Positions 57,047 through 64,000 of a DNA stretch of 64,000 nucleotides are shown here, in pieces (positions within the stretch are counted from its first letter, which is position 1; every line of letters starts with the position of its first letter). This stretch comes from an uncultured Christensenellaceae bacterium. GTDB lineage: Bacteria; Bacillota; Clostridia; Christensenellales; Borkfalkiaceae. Position numbers and translations under genes: made by a program. The stretch is from the NCBI GenBank assembly GCA_910588685.1, contig CAJUPX010000011.1, positions 1-64,000 on the forward strand, written 5' to 3'. The notes below the pieces were generated by a model. The model did no database searches, was not told the origin of the DNA, and was given only the letters and a program-made list of their open reading frames with translations.

Positions 57047-57886
57047 ATGACAAAAGATTACGGAGACAGTGTAAACTCAAATTTGAACGCGGCAAAAATA
57101 TGTTTTATAATTTCAATTGTTATCGGCGCTTTGGGAACGCTGTATTTATTGATTACGATAATTTGTTTAGCCGCATACGAATTATATTTTCTTGGGTTTT
57201 TCGGGCTTATATTTGCATTTTTAATATCAATTATTTTTTGGATAATAAATCCGTTTATCGGAATTTCGCTCTCGTCAGTCAGTAAAAACGAACAACCGGA
57301 ATCAACCGACATAAACGACAGGCAAAACTTAATCAGATACATTCTGTTTAACTTTATTACGGGCGTTTTAGGAATTATATTATTGACAATATTTTTAATT
57401 TTTCAGAATTATAACGGAATGTATATTGCTTCCGTAATGTCGGGCACTTTAAATTTACCTAATCTGATAGGGTTGATATTTCTGATTATAATATACATTA
57501 AAATTAAAAATGTACAACCCGTCCCTATATCCGTCAAACAATCCACGTCTCAAACAAACAGCAGTTTAAACGACAGAACAGGAATTTCCGAAAACGAAGA
57601 TTTAATTGCTAAGGTAGGAAAAAAATTTTTTATTAAATATTTTTATCAGCTGCGAGATTGGAGCACTTTGGATATTTTAGATGAAATTACGGAAGATTAC
57701 AGCGAAAGCTCTAAAACCGAAAGAATAAAAAACGCCAAAGCAATATTCAGTTCTAATCTCGATTATATGATTCTGCTCGATATTTTTAATCCGTCCAAAT
57801 CGAGCGTAGACGAGCAAACCAGAAACAATGCAAAATTAATATTACAAAAAGAGTATAAAACAGAAATCGGCGAAATTTTAAGTTAA
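57047..57886 (+). CDS. Membrane protein under XRE control, unknown
   Basis: A 279-residue protein: about four hydrophobic helices in residues 15-155 and a soluble charged C-terminus (about 160-279) rich in Lys, Asp and Ser with likely helices (FFIKYFYQLRDWSTLDIL). AAGGAG precedes the ATG. It is AT-richer than its neighbours. It is divergent from a small XRE repressor with a double operator and is followed by its own strong terminator, so it forms a self-contained two-gene unit. No known family recognised; a repressed toxin, immunity or stress protein are possibilities. Confidence 0.78.
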   Translation: MTKDYGDSVNSNLNAAKICFIISIVIGALGTLYLLITIICLAAYELYFLGFFGLIFAFLISIIFWIINPFIGISLSSVSKNEQPESTDINDRQNLIRYILFNFITGVLGIILLTIFLIFQNYNGMYIASVMSGTLNLPNLIGLIFLIIIYIKIKNVQPVPISVKQSTSQTNSSLNDRTGISENEDLIAKVGKKFFIKYFYQLRDWSTLDILDEITEDYSESSKTERIKNAKAIFSSNLDYMILLDIFNPSKSSVDEQTRNNAKLILQKEYKTEIGEILS

Positions 57887-57904
57887 TTTATTTAATCTTC
57901 CGAT

Positions 57905-57939
57905 AAAAAAGGTCTTCCTTGCCGGGAAGACCTTTTTTT
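57905..57939. terminator. Strong bidirectional terminator
   Basis: AAAAAAGGTCTTCC against GGAAGACCTTTTTTT, 6-base loop. It separates the membrane-protein gene (+) from the flavodoxin-like gene (-). Confidence 0.9.
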
Positions 57940-57952
57940 GTTTAATTCTGTT

Positions 57953-58570
57953 TTACTTAATAAAATTTGTAAATACTTTTTTGTTTTGGGGGTGAGGTAT
58001 GTTATTTGCCTTGCCCGTTTCTATACACTTCAAAAGCCAAGCCATATTTTTGCCTATGTTATACATAGTCTCCATTCCCTCTTCATCCTGCTTAACGTCC
58101 TCGGGCTGCGCGCCGAAAACGTGGTTCCAGTACGTGGACGAAACAACCGGCATTGACTGTATCATAAAATATTTATTTATTACGTCAAGCGAAGCAACGC
58201 TGCCGGCGCGCCTTGCGCTAAGTACCGCCGCCGCGGGCTTAAACGCAAAATTTTTGCCGCCCGAATAAAAGGCTCTGTCCATTACCGTTAAAAGCCGCGC
58301 GCTCGGGTGCGAGTAGTAAACGGGCGAACCGAACACAAATCCGTCGCACTCCTTTGCTTTTTCGGCAAGCTCGTTTGCGGCGTCGTTAAAAACGCACCTG
58401 CCCGTTTTTTTGCAGCTGCGGCAGGCTATACAGTCGGGCAGAGCGCCGTTGCCTATAAACATAATTTCGGTTTCTATTCCCTCTTCGTTAAGCGCGCGGG
58501 CAACCTCGCCGAGCGCAACAGAAGTACAGCCCTGCTCTCTCGAGCTGCCGTTTATCAATAATACTTTCAT
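57953..58570 (-). CDS. Flavodoxin-fold NAD(P)H:FMN-reductase-like protein
   Basis: A 205-residue flavodoxin-fold protein with the FMN phosphate loop INGSSREQGCTS (residues ~6-17), FGSPVYYSHPSA, and a cysteine cluster CIACRSCKKTGRC at about 48-60. The cluster is the kind found in iron-sulfur flavoproteins, so it may carry a 4Fe-4S cluster and act in electron transfer. GGAGGA precedes the ATG, which lies 9 bases after dapF. Substrate unknown. Confidence 0.88.
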   Translation of the reverse strand: MKVLLINGSSREQGCTSVALGEVARALNEEGIETEIMFIGNGALPDCIACRSCKKTGRCVFNDAANELAEKAKECDGFVFGSPVYYSHPSARLLTVMDRAFYSGGKNFAFKPAAAVLSARRAGSVASLDVINKYFMIQSMPVVSSTYWNHVFGAQPEDVKQDEEGMETMYNIGKNMAWLLKCIETGKANNIPHPQNKKVFTNFIK

Positions 58571-58579
58571 TTTATCCTC

Positions 58580-59413
58580 CTATATTACTATATCTCCGAT
58601 AAATGCGAGCGTCGCCGCCCCCGTCATATACACGGTTTTATCGGTGTAAACTATCTTTAAATCGCCGCCGCGTAAGCTTACCGTTATCTCCTCGTTTTTA
58701 TTGCAGTAGCCGTTTAAAACGGCGGCGACAGCCGAAGCGCACGCGCCGGTGCCGCAAGCCATAGTTTCGCCGCTTCCGCGTTCCCATACCCGCATTTTTA
58801 AACGGTTTTTACCTGATACCTTTACAAATTCGGTGTTTATTCGCTCTGGAAATGCGGGATGGTTTTCAAATTTTACGCCCGTTTTTTCCAAATCAATACC
58901 GTCTGGGTCGGCAAAAACAACGCAGTGCGGATTGCCCATAGAAACAAGCGTGACGCTGTACGTTGTTCCGTCCACGTTAAGCGGCGCGTTTACAACGCTG
59001 CTCCCCTCAAAGCTTGACGGTATGTCTTTGCCGCTTAAAACGGCTTGCCCCATATCCACCTTTACCTCGGCGACCTTGCCGTTTTTATCGAAGTAAAACC
59101 GGAGCGTTTTTATGCCCGAAAGCGTTTCCACGGTACAGGTATCGCCCGTAACGTAGCCCAGGTCGCGCGCGAGCTTGCCCACGCAGCGTATGCCGTTGCC
59201 GCACATTCTGCCCTCCGAGCCGTCGGCGTTGAACATACGCATTTTACAGTCGGCAATGTCCGACGGACAAAGCAGAATTATACCGTCGCCGCCTATGTAA
59301 AAATGTCTGTCGGAGAGTTTTTTTGCGAGTTCTCCGGGATTTTGCAGCTGTTCTTTCATACAGTCGAAATAAATATAGTCGTTGCCTATTCCGTGCATTT
59401 TATAAAATTTCAT
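58580..59413 (-). CDS. dapF: Diaminopimelate epimerase
   Basis: A 277-residue enzyme with both catalytic Cys motifs, MCGNGIRCVG (about 71-80) and ACGTGACASA (about 217-226), and N-terminal FYKMHGIGNDY. It converts LL- to meso-diaminopimelate for lysine and cell wall synthesis. No Shine-Dalgarno site; a good promoter has its -10 box ending 6 bases before the ATG. It is divergent from the ECF sigma gene, with back-to-back promoters. Confidence 0.95.
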   Translation of the reverse strand: MKFYKMHGIGNDYIYFDCMKEQLQNPGELAKKLSDRHFYIGGDGIILLCPSDIADCKMRMFNADGSEGRMCGNGIRCVGKLARDLGYVTGDTCTVETLSGIKTLRFYFDKNGKVAEVKVDMGQAVLSGKDIPSSFEGSSVVNAPLNVDGTTYSVTLVSMGNPHCVVFADPDGIDLEKTGVKFENHPAFPERINTEFVKVSGKNRLKMRVWERGSGETMACGTGACASAVAAVLNGYCNKNEEITVSLRGGDLKIVYTDKTVYMTGAATLAFIGDIVI

Positions 59414-59419
59414 AGTTTA

Positions 59420-59448
59420 ATTATATATCCTGCGGACAATTAAATCAA
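59420..59448 (-). promoter_or_regulatory. Leaderless-type promoter of dapF
   Basis: On the - strand: TTGATT (59448-59443), 17 bases, TATAAT (59425-59420), six bases, ATG at 59413. Confidence 0.75.
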
Positions 59449-59457
59449 TCGTTTGTA

Positions 59458-59486
59458 TTGACAAATCGCGCGATTTATTGCAAAAT
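59458..59486 (+). promoter_or_regulatory. Promoter and operator of the ECF sigma gene
   Basis: TTGACA (59458-59463), 17 bases, CAAAAT (59481-59486), six bases, ATG at 59493. The spacer holds a 14-bp perfect palindrome, AAATCGCGCGATTT (59463-59476), well placed for a repressor or activator. The -35 boxes of this and the dapF promoter are 9 bases apart. Confidence 0.6.
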
Positions 59487-59492
59487 AAAACT

Positions 59493-60038
59493 ATGGATTC
59501 CAACGACGAAGAAAAACTTAACCGCCTTATTTCGGGCGTTGCGCAGGGCTGCGGGCAATGTCTTGACGGCATTTACGAGCTTGCGGGCGGCAGAATGTAC
59601 GCCGTTGCGCTGAGCGTTGCCGGCAAAAACGACGCCGAGGACGTGCTGCACGACAGCTTTATTAAGATTGCGCGGTTTGCAAAAAAGTACAGGCTTTATA
59701 CAAATCCCTACGCCTGGCTTTTAAAGATTGTGCGAAACACCGCGCTCGACTACATACGTAAAAAGAATGCGCGCGCTGAAGTAAGTACGGAGCTGATGTT
59801 CAACCTTTCTTCCGCGGATTACTCGCCCGAAAAACGCGAAAACGCGGTTATGTTGGAGGAGGCTGTAAAAAAGCTTGAGCCCGACGAGCGGCAGGCAATT
59901 TATTACGCTTATTATATGGATATGACCGTGAGAGAAACGGCTGCGGTTATGAAATGCGGCAAATCCACGGTACAGCGCACGTTAAAGCGCGCGGAGGAAA
60001 AACTCAAGTTATTTTTGAACGGCGGGACAAACGGCTGA
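59493..60038 (+). CDS. ECF-type RNA polymerase sigma factor
   Basis: A 181-residue sigma factor from the ATG at 59493 (a TTG at 59478 lies upstream but inside the promoter). Region 2 (about 14-90) includes DAEDVLHDSFIKIARF and YAWLLKIVRNTALDYIRK; region 4 (about 120-175) has the helix-turn-helix VRETAAVMKCGKSTVQRTLKRAEEKL. It heads a three-gene set with a one-helix membrane protein and a VWA lipoprotein, so it is probably a surface-stress or envelope-signal regulator. Confidence 0.92.
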   Translation: MDSNDEEKLNRLISGVAQGCGQCLDGIYELAGGRMYAVALSVAGKNDAEDVLHDSFIKIARFAKKYRLYTNPYAWLLKIVRNTALDYIRKKNARAEVSTELMFNLSSADYSPEKRENAVMLEEAVKKLEPDERQAIYYAYYMDMTVRETAAVMKCGKSTVQRTLKRAEEKLKLFLNGGTNG

Positions 60039-60062
60039 GTTATTACGTTATATAGGTAGAAA

Positions 60063-60755
60063 ATGAAAGACAGAAAATTACAGGAAAAATTCGACGGGTA
60101 TTTTAAAGGAGTAAATCCCCCCGAAAATATAACGGCGGACGCTAAAAAATACGTAAAGACGAAAAAGCCGTTAATGCCGAGGTTTTTAAGATATGCGGCT
60201 GTTGCGGCAAGCATCGCGCTCGTTTCGGTTGTTACCGTGCTCGGGCTGTATTATAACTTACCGGTAAACGGCGCGGCGCCGCCCGCGTCCGACGGGTCTG
60301 ACGCGCCGCAAATTACGCTGTATTACGACGCTGATTTGCAAGGCTCGCAATGCAGCGCGTACGAGTTGTACGAAAAGCACTGCGCCTTAAAATTTTTACA
60401 GGATTTAAATTATCTTAGTTACGCAGACGTGAGCGGTTGCACAGTCTATTCGTTTGACGGCGCGCTTACGCTTGTAAAATCCGAGGTTACTATTCTTAGA
60501 AATCTAAGACGCAGCGAGAGCAGCGTTTTTGTGGAATTTGCCAAGGATAAAGTTTATTATCCCCTCGAAAATTACTATTCGGGCGAAAAACGGTATTATA
60601 ACGGCACGGAGTATTTAATTACGCAAACTACGGCGCAAAACGGCGAACCCGAGTTTAAACTGCTTTTAAACTACGGCGGAGTTAAATATTACTTTGATAT
60701 AATTTCTTCCGACCCGGGCGCATACGAGCATTATTTGCAATTAATTTTAGATTGA
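60063..60755 (+). CDS. One-helix membrane protein, candidate anti-sigma factor
   Basis: A 230-residue protein with a ~40-residue cytoplasmic N-terminus (KDRKLQEKFDGYFKGVNPPENIT), one transmembrane helix (about 42-65) and a ~165-residue outer domain with no recognised family. Position directly after the ECF sigma gene (24-base gap), with AGGT before the ATG, and topology fit an anti-sigma factor, but no ZAS zinc motif is present. It might be a substrate of a site-1/PrsW-type protease. Confidence 0.7.
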   Translation: MKDRKLQEKFDGYFKGVNPPENITADAKKYVKTKKPLMPRFLRYAAVAASIALVSVVTVLGLYYNLPVNGAAPPASDGSDAPQITLYYDADLQGSQCSAYELYEKHCALKFLQDLNYLSYADVSGCTVYSFDGALTLVKSEVTILRNLRRSESSVFVEFAKDKVYYPLENYYSGEKRYYNGTEYLITQTTAQNGEPEFKLLLNYGGVKYYFDIISSDPGAYEHYLQLILD

Positions 60756-60816
60756 GCGGGACAAACGGCAAACCCGTTTCGTTATAAATACAGAAAATCT
60801 GAAACGAGGTGTTATT

Positions 60817-62325
60817 ATGAAAAAAAAGTTACTTTGGTGCGTTGCAGCCGTTACGGCGGCGTGTACGGTACTGTCCGCCTGCTCCGCTAAAAATATAGGC
60901 GACAGTAATTCTATAGGCGGCGTTGTGACCCCTCCGCCGGCATCCGAACCGGACTGGGCGGGCGACGGCGACCCCGGCTACGTTTACGGAGATATAATAG
61001 AACAGAGTTTTAAAAATACGAAAAACGAGCCCTCCTCCTATTTTTCGCTTGACCGAAACACCGCTACCTATTCCATTGTGCGCAGCCGTATTGAGAACGG
61101 ATATAATATAGACCCGCTTTCGGTACGCGTGGAAGAGATGATAAATTATTTTAATTACGACTTTGCCGCGCCCGAGGATAAGGCGGTAGGCGTTTCCGCC
61201 TATCTTGCCGACTGTCCCTGGAATTCGGATAATAAGCTGATGATGGCGGGAATAAAAACCTCGGAGATAAATTTAAGCGGATTAAACTCTAACTACGTGT
61301 TTTTAATCGACGTGTCGGGGTCTATGGCGGGTACGGACCGCATAGGACTTGCAAAAACAGGCGTTTACGAGCTTTTAAAAAACCTCGGCGAAAACGACTG
61401 TGTGTCGCTTGTAACCTACGCAAGCGGAGTAAACACTGTTTTAGAGGGCGTTGAGTGCACGGAGGACGGCAAAAGCCGCATCCAAAGCGCGGTGCAGCAG
61501 CTTAAAGCTTCGGGCGCGACAAACGGCGGCGACGGGCTTGAAAGAGCGTACAGGATTGCCGGCGAACGTTTTATAGAGGGCGGAAACAACCGCGTTATAA
61601 TAATTTCCGACGGCGATTTTAACGCAGGTATAAACAATCCCGATTACCTTAAAATTTTTATACAGGATAAGGCGAAAAGCGGGGTATATCTCTCGGTTAT
61701 AGGCGTTGGAATGGGCAATATGCGCGACGATATGCTTGAAACTCTTGCTACCTGCGGCAACGGCAACTACGCTTACCTCGACAACGAAACAGAGGCTAAA
61801 AAGGTATTCTGCGAAGAGCTCGGCGGCACGCTCAAAACGGTTGCAAAGGATGCAAAAGCGGGTGTGACCTTTACGGAGAACGTGGAAAAATACAGACTCA
61901 TAGGCTACGATACCAAGATAATATCAGAGGACGATTTCAACGACGAAGACGCCGACACCGGTGAAATAGGCAGTAATTTAAGCGTTGTTGCGCTCTACGA
62001 AATTGTACTGTCGGATAGTGCGGACGGAAAACTTGCCGACGTTGAAATAAAATATAAAGACGTAACGGGCGAGGGAGAAATTTCCGAGAGCGTATCCGCG
62101 CAGGTATATACCTATACTCCCGCCTCCGACGATCTGACGTTTGCAGGCTGCGTTGCGGAGTTCGGACTTATTTTAAGGCAGTCCGAATACAAGGGCTCGG
62201 CGAGCTACGGCGGCGTTATTCAAAGGCTCGGACAGTTGCAGGATTATATTGCGGACGACGTTTACAAAAAGGAATTTATAAACCTTGTAGACAAAGCTTC
62301 AGAAAATGCCGCCCGCCGCCGCTGA
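60817..62325 (+). CDS. VWA-domain lipoprotein (YfbK-like)
   Basis: A 502-residue lipoprotein with lipobox LSAC near residue 22. An N-terminal VWA-associated domain (about 55-140, NTATYSIVRSRIENG and EEMINYFNYDF) precedes a von Willebrand A domain with the MIDAS motif DVSGSM (about 168-173), TNGGDG and the metal-binding IISDGDFNAG. The C-terminal ~160 residues resemble the YfbK tail. GAGGTG precedes the ATG. It probably binds a ligand or partner through a divalent metal outside the cell, and could feed the ECF sigma system. Confidence 0.88.
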   Translation: MKKKLLWCVAAVTAACTVLSACSAKNIGDSNSIGGVVTPPPASEPDWAGDGDPGYVYGDIIEQSFKNTKNEPSSYFSLDRNTATYSIVRSRIENGYNIDPLSVRVEEMINYFNYDFAAPEDKAVGVSAYLADCPWNSDNKLMMAGIKTSEINLSGLNSNYVFLIDVSGSMAGTDRIGLAKTGVYELLKNLGENDCVSLVTYASGVNTVLEGVECTEDGKSRIQSAVQQLKASGATNGGDGLERAYRIAGERFIEGGNNRVIIISDGDFNAGINNPDYLKIFIQDKAKSGVYLSVIGVGMGNMRDDMLETLATCGNGNYAYLDNETEAKKVFCEELGGTLKTVAKDAKAGVTFTENVEKYRLIGYDTKIISEDDFNDEDADTGEIGSNLSVVALYEIVLSDSADGKLADVEIKYKDVTGEGEISESVSAQVYTYTPASDDLTFAGCVAEFGLILRQSEYKGSASYGGVIQRLGQLQDYIADDVYKKEFINLVDKASENAARRR

Positions 62326-62335
62326 ATAAAAAATT

Positions 62336-62365
62336 AAAGGTGCGAAATTATATCGCACCTTTTTT
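62336..62365. terminator. Bidirectional terminator
   Basis: AAAGGTGCGA, 7-base loop, complement from 62353, then a T-run. It separates the VWA gene (+) and purA (-). Confidence 0.88.
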
Positions 62366-62378
62366 GTTACGGTTTTTA

Positions 62379-63659
62379 TCAATACATTTTAATGCAAGCT
62401 TCGCGTTCGGCTCCGACGGATACGTAGCGGATTTTACAGCCGCACAGCTTTTCCAAAAGCGATATGTAGTCGAGCGCCTCTTTGGGCAAATCTTCTTTCT
62501 TCCTGCACTTTGAAATGTTGCGGTTCCAGCCCTTAACCTTTTCAAAAACGGGCGTGCACTCGTCTAAAACGTCGGTAAACGGAAATTCGTTTATAACTTT
62601 GCCGTTAAGCATATAATGCGTGCATATTTCAATTTCTTCGTAGCCGTCGAGAACGTCGAGCTTGGTCAGAGCAATTTCGTCCGCGCCCTGGCAACGTATA
62701 CCGTAGCGCGAAGCAACCACGTCGAAAGGTCCCACTCTTCTCGGTCTGCCTGTCGCCGCTCCGTATTCGCCGCCGAGTTCGCGCAGCTTTTCCGCCTTTT
62801 CGCCGAAGTACTCGCAGGTGAAAGGTCCCGCGCCCACGCAGCTTGAATAAGCTTTCATAATGCCTATGGAATTTGTAAGTTTCAGGTTGGGCACGCCCGC
62901 GCCTATGGGCGCGTACGCCGCGATTGTAGACGACGAAGAGGTATAGGGAACTATGCCGTAATCGATGTCACGCAGAGCGCCGAGCTGAGCCTCGAACATT
63001 ATATTTTTGCCTTTTGCCGCCGCGTCATCGAGATAAAGTCCGACGTCGGTTACGTACTCCGCAAGAGGCTTACCGAACTCCTCGAAATAGCTCTGCATTT
63101 CCTCTACGGTCACGGGATTAAAGCCGTAAGCCTTAATAGTCATATTTTTCCAGGCGACTATATCAGGCAGTCTTTTATAAAGCAGAGCAAGATTTTTGAG
63201 CTCGCCCATTCTGAACGCCTTTTTCATATACTTGTCGGCGTAAACAGGAGCAATGCCGCGGCGGGTGGAGCCGTACGGCTTGCCGGTTGCTTTTTGCAGT
63301 CTGTCCTCTTCCATAATATCCTGCAAAACGTTATAGGGCATTGTAATTATTGCTTTATCGCTTATTTTTAGGTTTTCGGGCGATATTTTAATGCCGCCGT
63401 CGCGCAGACGCTGCATTTCGCCGCAGAGGTGTTTAAGGTCTATTACCATACCGGGACCGAGAACGTTTACCACGTCCCCGCGCAAAATACCGGAGGGCAA
63501 AAGATTTAAAATAAACTTGCCTTTTTCGTTTATGACGGTATGACCCGCGTTGTTGCCGCCCTGGTAACGGCAGACGATATCAAAATTTTCGGACAGAAGG
63601 TCCACCATTCTGCCCTTGCCTTCGTCGCCCCAGTTTATGCCGCATATACTCGTTAACAT
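62379..63659 (-). CDS. purA: Adenylosuccinate synthase
   Basis: A 426-residue enzyme of normal length. The P-loop-like GDEGKGRMVD, IMP-binding QGGNNAGHT, STRRGIAP and TGRPRRVG motifs are all present. It makes adenylosuccinate from IMP, Asp and GTP in AMP synthesis. GGGGAGG lies 4 bases before the ATG. Confidence 0.97.
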   Translation of the reverse strand: MLTSICGINWGDEGKGRMVDLLSENFDIVCRYQGGNNAGHTVINEKGKFILNLLPSGILRGDVVNVLGPGMVIDLKHLCGEMQRLRDGGIKISPENLKISDKAIITMPYNVLQDIMEEDRLQKATGKPYGSTRRGIAPVYADKYMKKAFRMGELKNLALLYKRLPDIVAWKNMTIKAYGFNPVTVEEMQSYFEEFGKPLAEYVTDVGLYLDDAAAKGKNIMFEAQLGALRDIDYGIVPYTSSSSTIAAYAPIGAGVPNLKLTNSIGIMKAYSSCVGAGPFTCEYFGEKAEKLRELGGEYGAATGRPRRVGPFDVVASRYGIRCQGADEIALTKLDVLDGYEEIEICTHYMLNGKVINEFPFTDVLDECTPVFEKVKGWNRNISKCRKKEDLPKEALDYISLLEKLCGCKIRYVSVGAEREACIKMY

Positions 63660-63762
63660 ACATCCTCCCCGTGTTCAAACCTGAGCCAGAACAACCTTAA
63701 TTATTATAGTTTAACTTGTACTTTAAGTCAAGTAAAATGTTCGTTGAATATATTTATTGCGG

Positions 63763-64000
63763 TTATTTATTTGCGGCGAGATATTCCGCTGCGGCGTGCG
63801 CCGCGATATTGCCCTCTCCCGCCGACTTGATATACTGGTAAGGTCTGCCCACGCAGTCGCCTGCGGCAAAAACGCCCGCAAGATTTGTGCGCATATTTCT
63901 GTCAACGGTTACATGTCCGCCGTCGGTTTGCAGTCCTTTGAGCAAAATTGCGGGAGAAACGGAATTTCTCAGTATAAACGCACCGTCAACCTGCCGTTGT
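63763..64000 (-). CDS. trxB: Thioredoxin reductase-like flavoprotein, 3' end only
   Basis: The last ~78 residues of a protein whose start lies beyond the window. The frame reads VDGAFILRNSVSPA, then GGHVTVDRNMRTN and the FAD-binding LAGVFAAGDCVG, ending AAHAAAEYLAANK, which matches the C-terminus of TrxB-type NAD(P)H/FAD oxidoreductases. The CXXC active site and nucleotide motifs would lie outside. A link to the thioredoxin-like proteins at 5 and 11 kb is possible but not shown. Confidence 0.75.
   Translation of the reverse strand, partial: QRQVDGAFILRNSVSPAILLKGLQTDGGHVTVDRNMRTNLAGVFAAGDCVGRPYQYIKSAGEGNIAAHAAAEYLAANK

Noticed and set aside
62348..62545. Short - strand ORF at the 3' end of purA
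   Set aside because: It overlaps purA in another frame and has no start signal or domain.

Overview
The window reads as a chromosomal segment of a low- to mid-GC, Gram-positive-type anaerobe, most likely an uncultured gut member of the Clostridia (something near Christensenellales is a guess). The reasons are: many lipoproteins with lipoboxes and InlB-type repeats, no outer-membrane genes, consensus sigma-A promoters (TTGACA-17-TATAAT recurs), dapF for a meso-DAP wall, a stand-alone NapH/TlpA/CXXC redox operon of a kind known from clostridia, and rumen-type GH3 beta-glucosidases with swapped domains. No phage, integrase, insertion sequence or CRISPR array was seen.

Layout. 0.2-4.4 kb (-): MarR repressor and a heterodimeric ABC exporter with one degenerate ATPase site, with a clear promoter/operator. 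4.7-10.3 kb (+): three lipoproteins that share a prealbumin/carboxypeptidase-regulatory-like module, the first also carrying a thioredoxin domain. 10.4-13.9 kb (-): a DUF3592-like membrane protein and a redox operon (membrane protein with a C-terminal CXXC tail, NapH-like 4Fe-4S protein, TlpA thioredoxin). 14.5-24.7 kb: an alpha-glucan locus with cytoplasmic GH13, MalE/F/G and an unusually long MalK on (-), a divergent short LacI regulator, and a starch-binding-type lipoprotein under a LacI-like operator. 24.9-26.8 kb: a decayed type II restriction-modification system; controller, nuclease and methylase are all broken. 27-30.3 kb (-): OmpR-type two-component system, a membrane protein and MntP. 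30.4-42.0 kb (-): a surface polysaccharide locus with esterase, two GH3 enzymes and an Ig-like lipoprotein. 42.2-44.3 kb (-): AgrC/AgrA-like two-component system with a strongly palindromic leader. 44.4-46.8 kb (-): malic enzyme and iron alcohol dehydrogenase. 46.9-47.3 kb (-): tmRNA (ssrA). 47.4-51.8 kb (+): tight operon of 1-phosphofructokinase, phosphopantetheinyl transferase, MTAN, LuxS, Ung and phosphoglycerate mutase. 51.8-56.6 kb (-): PrmA, RsmE, MtaB, PrsW-like protease and HIT protein. 56.7-57.9 kb: divergent XRE repressor and membrane protein with a double operator. 58-59.4 kb (-): flavodoxin-like protein and DapF. 59.5-62.3 kb (+): ECF sigma, membrane anti-sigma candidate and VWA lipoprotein. 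62.4-64 kb (-): PurA and the 3' part of a TrxB-like reductase.

The window suggests a saccharolytic organism that degrades starch-like and beta-linked glycans at the surface. Points that go beyond routine annotation: several genes whose -10 box ends 6-7 bases before the start codon with no Shine-Dalgarno sequence (leaderless mRNAs); a three-copy multi-hairpin repeat sitting just after stop codons; the dead restriction-modification island with an intact controller promoter; a tmRNA whose tag ends Ala-Cys-Ala-Ala; and the palindrome-rich control regions of the XRE, ECF and AgrA-like genes. All calls come from reading sequence alone; no searches were run.
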